In this document: piece after piece, positions 1 through 5,626 of the stretch
Numbering within the stretch: the stretch's first letter is position 1
Layout: each line of letters opens with the position of its first letter
The notes under the pieces: generated by a model
The model's input: the letters and a program-made list of their open reading frames with translations, nothing else
Databases searched by the model: none
What the model was told of the DNA's origin: nothing
Assembly: GCA_037139095.1 (NCBI GenBank)
Contig: JBAXHD010000083.1
Location: forward strand, 1-6,039
Reading direction: 5' to 3'
DNA: 6,039 nucleotides
Source of the DNA: WLMZ01 sp037139095
Lineage (GTDB): Bacteria; Actinomycetota; Acidimicrobiia; Acidimicrobiales; Ilumatobacteraceae
Program-made: the position numbers and the translations under genes

Positions 1-7
1 ACCCCCT

Positions 8-13
8 GAGGAG
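8..13 (+). promoter_or_regulatory. Ribosome binding site of the sigma factor gene
   Basis: GAGGAG lies 5 bases before the GTG at 19. It is a near-consensus Shine-Dalgarno sequence and is the main reason for choosing this GTG as the start. The promoter must lie left of the window. Confidence 0.75.
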
Positions 14-18
14 CAACC

Positions 19-957
19 GTGGCCAAAGATCGCGTCGACCGCGATGAGGAGGATCTGGTCCGCCTGTATCTCTCCGACATCGGGCAGTACACCCTTCTCA
101 CTAAAGATGATGAAGTTCGGTTGGCGAAGCAGATCGAAGCCGGCAAGGCAGCAATTGCTGACCTCGACTCGGCTGGCAAAGACATCACGGCAGCCAAAAA
201 GCGCGAGCTGCGCCGGGCTGCCAAAGAAGGCGAAGAGGCCGAGCGCGCATTCGTGCAGTCAAACCTTCGCCTCGTTGTGTCCATCGCCAAGAAGTACCAG
301 GCTTCTGGTCTTCCACTGCTCGACCTGATCCAAGAGGGCAACCTCGGCCTCATGCATGCCGTCGAAAAGTTCGACTGGCGCAAGGGCTTCAAGTTCAGCA
401 CCTACGCAACATGGTGGATCCGCCAGGCAATCACCCGCGGCATCGCCAACACCGGCCGCACCATCCGCCTCCCAGTTCACGCTGGAGACACGTTGGCCCG
501 TCTGCAAAAAGCACGTAGCCGACTCGAGCTCAAGTACGGCCGTCCAGCCACGCTGGCCGAGTTGTCACGCGAAGTCGAAATGCCCGAAGACAAAGTCACC
601 GAGGCATTGCGTTTCGCAGCCGAGCCACTCTCGCTCAGCGAGCCACTTCGTGAAGACGGCGATGCCGAACTTGGCGATGTTGTCGAAGACCGTTCGGCCG
701 AGTCACCATTCGAGGTTGCAGCCACTGCGTTGCTGCCCGAAGAGATCTCACGGTTGCTCGCTCCTCTCGACGAGCGTGAGCGTGAAATTCTCAAGCTGCG
801 CTTTGGCCTCGACCGTGGCGAGCCACGCACACTCGAAGAGGTTGGCGAACACTTCAACCTCACCCGTGAGCGCATTCGTCAGATCGAAGCTCGCGCAATG
901 AGCAAGCTTCGTCACCCATCCAGCGACACTGGCGCCCGCGACCTTCTCGCTGTCTGA
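19..957 (+). CDS. RNA polymerase sigma-70 factor, primary-like (group 1/2), 312 aa
   Basis: This cytoplasmic protein binds RNA polymerase core and directs promoter recognition and melting. Region 1.2 covers about residues 8-43. Region 2 covers about 68-150, with the core-binding motif DLIQEGNLGL (102-111) and the melting/-10 motif FSTYATWWIRQAITR (126-140). Region 3 begins at LPVH (151-154). The 3.2 finger is about 203-224, with SLSEPLREDGDAELGD. Region 4 is about 239-300, with a helix-turn-helix at 271-293 containing LTRERIRQIEARA. Region 1.1 is missing and the length is close to that of Mycobacterium SigB (323 aa), so a group 2 factor fits best, although a short primary factor cannot be excluded. 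The 2.4/3.0 junction differs from the usual primary sequence: NTG at 144-146 where E. coli RpoD has DQA, and HAGD at 154-157 instead of H-x-x-E. The GTG start is backed by a strong Shine-Dalgarno sequence. It appears to be transcribed alone or as the last gene of an upstream unit. Confidence 0.95.
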   Translation: MAKDRVDRDEEDLVRLYLSDIGQYTLLTKDDEVRLAKQIEAGKAAIADLDSAGKDITAAKKRELRRAAKEGEEAERAFVQSNLRLVVSIAKKYQASGLPLLDLIQEGNLGLMHAVEKFDWRKGFKFSTYATWWIRQAITRGIANTGRTIRLPVHAGDTLARLQKARSRLELKYGRPATLAELSREVEMPEDKVTEALRFAAEPLSLSEPLREDGDAELGDVVEDRSAESPFEVAATALLPEEISRLLAPLDEREREILKLRFGLDRGEPRTLEEVGEHFNLTRERIRQIEARAMSKLRHPSSDTGARDLLAV

Positions 958-960
958 GTT

Positions 961-977
961 CGGGCGGGTCACGCCCG
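961..977 (+). terminator. Possible hairpin after the sigma factor gene
   Basis: CGGGCG and CGCCCG form a perfect 6-bp stem around a 5-base loop, starting 3 bases after the sigma factor TGA. An alternative 5-bp pairing (GCGGG 964-968 with CCCGC 974-978) uses the same bases. No T-run follows, so this would be a weak or non-canonical terminator. It also lies where the -35 region of the next gene's promoter would be. Confidence 0.3.
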
Positions 978-989
978 CACGGCTTCACG

Positions 990-995
990 TAGGCT
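990..995 (+). promoter_or_regulatory. Candidate -10 element for a leaderless hydrolase transcript
   Basis: TAGGCT fits the actinobacterial -10 pattern TANNNT. It ends 6 bases before the ATG at 1002, so transcription would start at or next to the A of the start codon. No Shine-Dalgarno sequence precedes this ATG, which agrees with a leaderless mRNA. A convincing -35 is not seen; GGTCAC at 967-972 is at the right distance (17 bases) but is a poor match to TTGACA. Confidence 0.4.
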
Positions 996-1001
996 CACGG
1001 C

Positions 1002-1745
1002 ATGCCCGTCGTCTTCGTTCATGGAAATCCTGAAACACCCGCAATTTGGGGTCCGCTGCTGCGCGAGCTTTCTCGCACCGACGTGATCACCCTGCACCTG
1101 CCGGGCTTTGGTATTCCCACTCCCCCAAACTTTGCGGCCACACGCGACGACTATGTGTCATGGCTCGTTGGCGAGCTCGAGGCCATTGGCGAACCGGTCG
1201 ATCTGGTGGGTCACGACTGGGGTGGCGCACTGACCGCTCGCGTGGCGTGCACCCGACCCGACCTGTTGCGTTCGTGGGTGTGCGATGTCACCGGGCTGAT
1301 TCACCCCGACTATGTGTGGCACAGCTTTGCTCAGGTGTGGCAAACGCCTGGCGCTGGCGAGCAGAACTTTGTCGACAGCATGGCCACGCCGGTGCAAGAC
1401 CGAGTGAACCTGTTCGTGATGCTGGGCATGACCCCCGAGATTGCCGCCGAACTCGTTGCGGCAAGCGATGAAGAAATGGCTCGTTGCGTGTTGGCCTTGT
1501 ATCGCTCGGCCATTCAGCCGGCCATGGCCCAGTGGGGCGCCGATGCCGAAGCTGCGGCTGCTCGACCAGGCCTTGCCCTGATCAACACCGCCGATCCGTT
1601 CGTGAACGATCAGTCGCTGGGCGAAGAGATGGGCCACCGCATGGGCGCCCGGGTCGAGATCATGCAAGACATGGGCCACTGGTGGATGATGCAAGACCCC
1701 AAGCGCGGCGCCGAAGTGCTGCAGCAGTTCTGGGCCGGCCTGTAG
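1002..1745 (+). CDS. Alpha/beta hydrolase with Asp nucleophile (haloalkane dehalogenase/epoxide hydrolase type), 247 aa
   Basis: Probably a soluble cytoplasmic hydrolase that attacks a carbon-halogen bond or an epoxide through an aspartyl-ester intermediate. The oxyanion/halide motif HGNPE is at 7-11 and the nucleophile elbow GHDWGG at 70-75, giving D72 as nucleophile and W73 beside it. The catalytic histidine is H226 in MGHWW. The acid is likely D198 in NTADPF (after strand 7); D95 in VCDVTG lies where class II dehalogenases keep their acid. Residues about 100-175 form a helical cap. N9 plus W73 matches the halide-binding pair of class II haloalkane dehalogenases, whereas epoxide hydrolases usually have Phe at the N9 position. 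The protein is short (typical about 290-300 aa) because the family's first strands are missing. An in-frame TAG at 990-992 rules out an upstream start. The substrate is unknown and an esterase-like role is possible. It is convergent with the Nudix gene. Confidence 0.88.
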   Translation: MPVVFVHGNPETPAIWGPLLRELSRTDVITLHLPGFGIPTPPNFAATRDDYVSWLVGELEAIGEPVDLVGHDWGGALTARVACTRPDLLRSWVCDVTGLIHPDYVWHSFAQVWQTPGAGEQNFVDSMATPVQDRVNLFVMLGMTPEIAAELVAASDEEMARCVLALYRSAIQPAMAQWGADAEAAAARPGLALINTADPFVNDQSLGEEMGHRMGARVEIMQDMGHWWMMQDPKRGAEVLQQFWAGL

Positions 1746-1780
1746 CCAACGGCTAACGGCTATGGCGGCTGCGTTGCCGC
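1743..1780. terminator. Possible bidirectional terminator between convergent genes
   Basis: The hydrolase and Nudix genes converge with 36 bases between them. This stretch holds two small inverted repeats: TAGCC/GGCTA with a 3-base loop (1743-1755, including the hydrolase stop codon) and GCGGC/GCCGC with a 6-base loop (1765-1780). AACGGCT also occurs twice in tandem (1748-1754, 1755-1761). The stems are only 5 bp and no T-tract follows on either strand, so terminator function is a guess from position. Confidence 0.3.
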
Positions 1781-1781
1781 T

Positions 1782-2504
1782 CTACTTCCAGGCGAACACC
1801 GGCTGCTCGAATTCGTCGACGCGTGTGTCGATGAGCCCCTCGATAGCCACCCAACGAAACTGCACCAGCACCGCGCCGGTTGGGGCGTGGATGATGTCGC
1901 CACCCAACGGCACCTGCACCACTGGTTGCTCGCTCTCGGGGATGGTGACAAAGCGCGGCGAATCGGCGCGGCACAGTTCGTGCAAACCAATGCGATAGGC
2001 GAACGCCACCTCGCCCGGATCAGGGTTGAGCACCACATCGCCACCGCCCCACACCACCACCGGGGTAATCACGTAGCCCGAGCGCGTGGGGTAATCGTCG
2101 AGCACACCCAACACCGACTCGGGCTCAAGCAGCAAGCCAAGCTCTTCGTGCAGTTCGCGCAGAGCAGTCTGCTCAACCGTTTCGCCTTCGTCGCATCGTC
2201 CGCCGGGCAACGCCCACTGACGCGCATGGGCACGCATCTTCGCGGCGCGTCGACACAGCAAGAACGAGGCGCCACCGGCGACACCAGTCATCAGGCCATC
2301 GAGGCCCGCAACGCTTGATGGAATCACCGAGAGTTCGTGTGGTTCCACCGGACACGGATCTTCGCCATCGCGTTCGGCATCGCTATCGACAATCACAATC
2401 GCCACGGCTGCGTGACGACGACCATCGAGCGGATGGGCGCGGCGAGTGTGGCGCGACAAGTTGTGCGCGAGTTGGTCGCGCAGCGCGTCGGTATACGGAG
2501 TCAC
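1782..2504 (-). CDS. Nudix hydrolase, CoA pyrophosphatase (NudL)-like, 240 aa
   Basis: Nudix enzymes cleave nucleoside diphosphates linked to another group using Mg2+. The box G-x5-E-x7-RE-L-x-EE-x-G-L is perfect at residues 102-124, with metal-binding glutamates in RELHEELGL (116-124). Upstream, LLCRRAAKMRAHARQ followed by LPGG (82-102) resembles the UPF0035 motif of CoA pyrophosphatases, which hydrolyse CoA and acyl-CoA to phosphopantetheine and 3',5'-ADP. Two residues differ from what I recall of that motif: the usual Gly before Gln is R95, and FPGG is LPGG. LDDYPTRSGYVITPVV (135-150), NPDPGEVA (160-167) and a C-terminal HAPTGAVL segment (206-213) also look NudL-like. Residues 1-75 contain an acidic, proline-containing insert (about 42-60). 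The GTG start overlaps the TGA of the upstream CoA-transferase as GTGA, with no Shine-Dalgarno sequence, so translation is probably coupled. The exact substrate is inferred; other Nudix substrates are possible. Confidence 0.88.
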   Translation of the reverse strand: MTPYTDALRDQLAHNLSRHTRRAHPLDGRRHAAVAIVIVDSDAERDGEDPCPVEPHELSVIPSSVAGLDGLMTGVAGGASFLLCRRAAKMRAHARQWALPGGRCDEGETVEQTALRELHEELGLLLEPESVLGVLDDYPTRSGYVITPVVVWGGGDVVLNPDPGEVAFAYRIGLHELCRADSPRFVTIPESEQPVVQVPLGGDIIHAPTGAVLVQFRWVAIEGLIDTRVDEFEQPVFAWK

Positions 2505-3811
2505 AACGGCCGCTGCGACTGCGATGGCACACGCGCGCTGAGCACACCAGATTCGTGCAGCGCGCCAACCGCTGCAGGGTCGAGGCCGAGCAACTCGCCA
2601 AGCACCTCGGCGTTGTCTTCGCCACGAAAGCGCGGGTAACCGCTGACGCCGGCCGTGGCATCGCTAAACGACCACGGCACGTTGGGCACACGCACGCCGC
2701 CACCGCTGCGATCGGGCACGGTGACAATGGCGTTGCGTTGGGCCGCCCATTCGCTGTCGGCAATGTCACGCACTGATCGCAACACGCCCATCGCCAATCC
2801 GTAGTGATCGAACACTTTCTCGACCGTGGCTGCGTCGGGATAGGTAAGCGCCCACGCATGAATCAAGGCGAGCAGATCGTCGAGATGTTCGAGTCGGCTG
2901 GCCACGCTGGCAAAGCGCGCGTCGTTGACCAACTCGGGGGTTCCCATTGCCTCGGCGAAACGATCGAACGTGCCGCGCTCGGCGGGGTGCCCGCTGATGA
3001 CAACCTTCTCGCCGTTGGCCACGGTAAGCACCGGGTAATCGCCGGGCTGAAACGAACGAATCCAATCGGGATCTACCGGGCCGTCCCACAGGTGATCGTG
3101 CACGTGCTCGTTCACGTAGAGCATTGTCTGTGCCATCGAGACTTCTACGTGTTGGCCGCGGCCGGTGCGCTCGCGTTGGTACAGCGCAGCAAGCATTGCG
3201 CTGGCGCACTCGAGCGATGTGTAGACATCGCCGTTGCTATGCGGATCGTTTACATAGTGCACCGACCCATCGGCGTTGGGATGAGCGTCGCATTGCGCGC
3301 GGGTGAAGCCGGTCTCGGCGCCGATGACCGACGCATATGCGCGGCGATTGCGCCAGACACCCGTAGAGCCATAGCCGGTGATGCTGGCGTAGATAAGCCG
3401 CGGGTTCGCCGCCGACAGGGTTTCGTACGACAGGCCCATGCGTTGCATCACGCCAGGGCGAAAGTTCTCGATGACGATGTCTACGTGGCGCACCAGATCG
3501 AGCAGCAACTCAACCGCTTGCGGTTTGGTCATGTCGAGGCTGATGTTGCGCTTGCCCGAGTTTTGTTGCATGAAGTAGCTCGACAGGCCACCGATGCGCG
3601 GGTTGGCGAAGCGGGTCATGTCGCCGTCGGGTGGCTCGATCTTGATGACATCGGCGCCCATATCGCGCAGCATTCGTGCGGCGTGCGGGCCGCTGAGCAC
3701 TCGGGTGAAGTCGAGCACGCGAACGCCGGTCAGCGGACCCTCGCGATCTTCGCCAACTTCGCGATCTTGCGACGGGAATGAGTGATCACCACGAGGCGTT
3801 CCAACTTCCAT
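2501..3811 (-). CDS. CaiB/BaiF family (class III) CoA-transferase, 436 aa
   Basis: Moves CoA from an acyl-CoA donor to a carboxylic acid in the cytoplasm, normally as an interlocked dimer. The N-terminal CoA-binding part shows GPLTGVRVLDFTRVLSGP (25-42) and RDMGADVIKIEPPDGD (49-64). Further family motifs are NSGKRNISLDM (84-94), VIENFRPGVMQRMGL (113-127) and ITGYGSTGVWRNRRAYA (144-160). The catalytic aspartate is D195 in NGDVYTSLECASAMLAAL, at the family spacing before RERTGRGQHVEVSM (213-226). The racemase motif GHDINY is absent, so a transferase is favoured over an acyl-CoA racemase. The first 24 residues are a hydrophilic extension; no in-frame ATG, GTG or TTG exists between codon 1 and codon 32, so the ATG at 3811 is kept although no Shine-Dalgarno sequence precedes it. 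It is the first gene of an operon with the Nudix hydrolase (4-base GTGA overlap). The acyl donor and acceptor cannot be deduced. Confidence 0.93.
   Translation of the reverse strand: MEVGTPRGDHSFPSQDREVGEDREGPLTGVRVLDFTRVLSGPHAARMLRDMGADVIKIEPPDGDMTRFANPRIGGLSSYFMQQNSGKRNISLDMTKPQAVELLLDLVRHVDIVIENFRPGVMQRMGLSYETLSAANPRLIYASITGYGSTGVWRNRRAYASVIGAETGFTRAQCDAHPNADGSVHYVNDPHSNGDVYTSLECASAMLAALYQRERTGRGQHVEVSMAQTMLYVNEHVHDHLWDGPVDPDWIRSFQPGDYPVLTVANGEKVVISGHPAERGTFDRFAEAMGTPELVNDARFASVASRLEHLDDLLALIHAWALTYPDAATVEKVFDHYGLAMGVLRSVRDIADSEWAAQRNAIVTVPDRSGGGVRVPNVPWSFSDATAGVSGYPRFRGEDNAEVLGELLGLDPAAVGALHESGVLSARVPSQSQRPL
3741..3768. repeat. 10-bp direct repeat with 18-bp period inside the CoA-transferase 5' end
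   Basis: TCGCGATCTT occurs at 3741-3750 and again at 3759-3768. The 18-bp period is six codons, so the protein carries DRE twice (residues 16-18 and 22-24) in its N-terminal extension. This looks like a small in-frame duplication within the non-conserved leader. Confidence 0.55.
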
Positions 3812-3854
3812 CGTCGTAGTCTTGCGGGCGAAGCGCGCTTAGAGGGAGTTCACC
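3812..3854. promoter_or_regulatory. Divergent promoter region between CoA-transferase and msrA
   Basis: These 43 bases separate two divergent start codons and should hold at least part of both promoters. TAGTCT at 3817-3822 fits the -10 pattern TANNNT for msrA. On the minus strand AAGACT (3823-3818) keeps the two most conserved -10 positions (A2, T6) and lies 6 bases before the CoA-transferase ATG, as expected for a leaderless transcript. The two hexamers overlap. AAGCGCGCTT at 3831-3840 is a perfect 10-bp palindrome and could be an operator half or chance. No clear -35 boxes were found. Confidence 0.4.
3843..3848 (+). promoter_or_regulatory. Ribosome binding site of msrA
   Basis: AGGGAG lies 6 bases before the GTG at 3855. 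It supports that GTG as the msrA start rather than the adjacent TTG codon. Confidence 0.65.
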
Positions 3855-4502
3855 GTGTTGTTCAACAAATCTGTCGAATTGATTTCACCCGAGCAGGCAC
3901 TGAAGGGTCGCACCGATCAGACCATGCCGGTTCCCGACGAGCACTTCATCAACGGCAACCCGCTGCAAGGCCCATGGCCCGCCGGTTACGAGACAGCAGT
4001 GTTTGGCATGGGTTGTTTCTGGGGCGCCGAGCGCAAGTTCTGGCAAGTGCCCGAGGTGTTCAGCACCTCGGTTGGTTACGCCGGTGGCTATACGCCCAAC
4101 CCCACGTATGAAGAGACGTGCAGCGGCCGCACCGGCCACACCGAAGTGGTGCTGGTTGCGTTCAACCCGGCCGAGGTGAGCTACGAGCAACTGCTCAAGG
4201 TGTTCTGGGAAAACCACAACCCAACCCAAGGCATGCGCCAGGGCAACGACATGGGCACGCAATACCGCAGTGCCATCTACACCACCACCGATGCGCAACT
4301 CGCTGCTGCGCTCGCCAGCAAGGCCGTGTACCAAGAGCGCCTCACCGAGGCCCGCATTGGCACCATCACCACCGAGATTGCACCAGCGGGCGCGTTCTAT
4401 TACGCCGAGCCGTATCACCAGCAGTATCTGGGCAAGAACCCCAATGGCTATTGCGGCATGGGTGGCACCGGGGTCAGTTGCCCCATCGGCCTCAAGGCCT
4501 AA
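3855..4502 (+). CDS. msrA: Peptide methionine-(S)-S-oxide reductase MsrA, 215 aa
   Basis: Reduces the S-epimer of methionine sulfoxide, free or in proteins, back to methionine, repairing oxidative damage in the cytoplasm with thioredoxin as the usual reductant. The catalytic motif GCFWG is at 53-57, with C54 as the sulfenic-acid cysteine. SVGYAGGYTPNPTYEETCSGRTGHTE-type family sequence follows at 72-97. FWENHNPTQGMRQGNDMGTQYRS (117-139) holds the conserved substrate-site region. AEPYHQQYL (184-192) is also conserved. The recycling cysteines C200 and C209 sit in GYCGMGGTGVSCP (198-210), matching the three-cysteine E. coli type (C51, C198, C206; 212 aa). The roughly 45-residue N-terminal part before the domain is also like E. 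coli MsrA. The GTG start has a good Shine-Dalgarno sequence. Its TAA stop interlocks with the TAG of the convergent CoA-transferase, leaving no room for a separate terminator. No msrB is present in the window. Confidence 0.97.
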   Translation: MLFNKSVELISPEQALKGRTDQTMPVPDEHFINGNPLQGPWPAGYETAVFGMGCFWGAERKFWQVPEVFSTSVGYAGGYTPNPTYEETCSGRTGHTEVVLVAFNPAEVSYEQLLKVFWENHNPTQGMRQGNDMGTQYRSAIYTTTDAQLAAALASKAVYQERLTEARIGTITTEIAPAGAFYYAEPYHQQYLGKNPNGYCGMGGTGVSCPIGLKA

Positions 4503-5626
4503 TCGCCCCAACCGCTGGTGCGGATGTCGGCGCCGTCGGAATTGATAGCCCGACCCTGCCAACGCAACACACCGGGCGTCGCGCTGAGCTTGGCGATGAG
4601 TCCTTGCATCGGCGTGCCCTCTAGCTCGACGATGGCATCACGCTCGGCGTAGTGAGCATCGGCCGCAATGTCGGCCATGTCCATCACGGGTCCAACTGCG
4701 GCTTCGGCTTCGGTGAACACGCGCATCACTTCGTCTTGCGTGCGTTGCTTGCAGTAGTCCACAACGATGGCTTCAAGTTGCTCACGGTTGGCCATGCGGT
4801 CACCAAAGGTGGCGAAGCGCGCATCGTCGGCGTAGCCCAACAACTGCAGCACTCGGGCAGCAACGCTGTCGCTGCTGGCGCTCATGCCAACCCACTTGCC
4901 GTCGCTGCATTGATAGGTGCCGCGCGGCGTTGTGTAGGGAAGGCCGGCGCCCAAGCGAGGCTGCATCTCGCCGGTGAGTTTGTAGAGCGACAGCAACGGG
5001 CCCATCATCTGGAAGATGCTCTCGAGCAAGCTGATGTCGACCACTTGGCCAACGCCGCTGTGCAACGCGACCATCGTTGCGAATGCACCAACGAGTCCGG
5101 TCACTTCGTCGGTGAGGGCAATGGCGGGCAGCATTGGTTGCCCACCGGGCATGCCGCTGATGGATGACAGCCCGCTCATCACTTCGGCGATGCTGGCGAA
5201 CCCTGGCCGGTTGCGATACGGCCCGGTCTGACCAAAGCCGGTGACACGCGTGATGATCAGCGCTGGATTGATCGCGTGAAGTTCGGTGGGGCCGATGCCC
5301 AGCCGTTCGAGGGTGCCGGGGCGAAAGTTCTCGACCAACACATCGGCGTCGCGAACCAGACGCAGCAACACTTCGCGGTCGTCGTCGTCTTTCAGATCGA
5401 GGGCGATGTTGCGCTTGTTGCGGTTGACCACTTTCCACCACAGACCCTCGCCATCGCGCGGGTCGCGCCACGCCATGTTGCGCAAGCTGTCGCCGGTGTC
5501 GGGTCGCTCGACCTTGATGACATCGGCTCCGAAGTCGGCCAGATAACGCGCGCAGTTGGGCCCGGCAATAACGGTGGAGAGATCGATGACGCGCAGGTCA
5601 CTCAGTGGCGGCCGGGCTGTGGTCAT
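4499..5626 (-). CDS. CaiB/BaiF family (class III) CoA-transferase, 375 aa
   Basis: A second cytoplasmic CoA-transferase that exchanges CoA between an acyl-CoA and a carboxylate. Numbering from the ATG at 5626, it shows PPLSDLRVIDLSTVIAGP (6-23), FGADVIKVERPDTGD (32-46), NRNKRNIALDLK (68-79), VENFRPGTLERLGIG (98-112) and FGQTGPYRNRPGFAS (131-145). The catalytic aspartate is D173 in LTDEVTGLVGAFATMVAL, close to Asp169 of formyl-CoA transferase. It is clearly diverged from the other CoA-transferase in the window, so the two are not recent duplicates. Upstream ATGs at 5635 and 5653 would add 3 or 9 residues; 5626 is preferred because its ATG overlaps the aminotransferase TGA as ATGA, has AGGA 8 bases upstream, and removes residues unlike the family N-terminus. 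It is the downstream gene of an operon with the aminotransferase, which hints at a 2-oxo acid or derived acid as substrate. The actual substrate is unknown. Confidence 0.93.
   Translation of the reverse strand: MTTARPPLSDLRVIDLSTVIAGPNCARYLADFGADVIKVERPDTGDSLRNMAWRDPRDGEGLWWKVVNRNKRNIALDLKDDDDREVLLRLVRDADVLVENFRPGTLERLGIGPTELHAINPALIITRVTGFGQTGPYRNRPGFASIAEVMSGLSSISGMPGGQPMLPAIALTDEVTGLVGAFATMVALHSGVGQVVDISLLESIFQMMGPLLSLYKLTGEMQPRLGAGLPYTTPRGTYQCSDGKWVGMSASSDSVAARVLQLLGYADDARFATFGDRMANREQLEAIVVDYCKQRTQDEVMRVFTEAEAAVGPVMDMADIAADAHYAERDAIVELEGTPMQGLIAKLSATPGVLRWQGRAINSDGADIRTSGWGD

Noticed and set aside
961..1001. A riboswitch or small RNA between the sigma factor and hydrolase genes
   Set aside because: The 44-base gap holds only one short GC hairpin and a likely -10 element; there is no room for a structured aptamer.
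2383..2859. Cys- and Arg-rich 158-codon frame on the minus strand spanning the CoA-transferase/Nudix junction
   Set aside because: It overlaps two well-supported genes on the same strand in another frame. The cysteines are irregularly spaced and do not form a zinc or iron-sulfur pattern.
2804..3781. Long open frame (325 codons) on the plus strand opposite the first CoA-transferase
   Set aside because: It is codon-aligned antisense to a gene with clear family motifs. In that register a stop requires TTA, CTA or TCA in the sense gene, which are rare in GC-rich genes. The translation shows no recognisable domain.
3885..4562. 225-codon open frame on the minus strand opposite msrA
   Set aside because: Codon-aligned antisense of msrA with no known motif; msrA on the other strand has all its catalytic residues.
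4652..5167. 171-codon plus-strand frame opposite the second CoA-transferase, and a similar one at 5276-5707
   Set aside because: Both are in the same codon-aligned antisense register and show low-complexity Ala/His/Val-rich translations without motifs.
2501..5626. The two CoA-transferase genes as a recent duplication flanking msrA
   Set aside because: They share only family motifs; lengths, N-termini and sequence around the active site differ greatly, so they are old paralogues.
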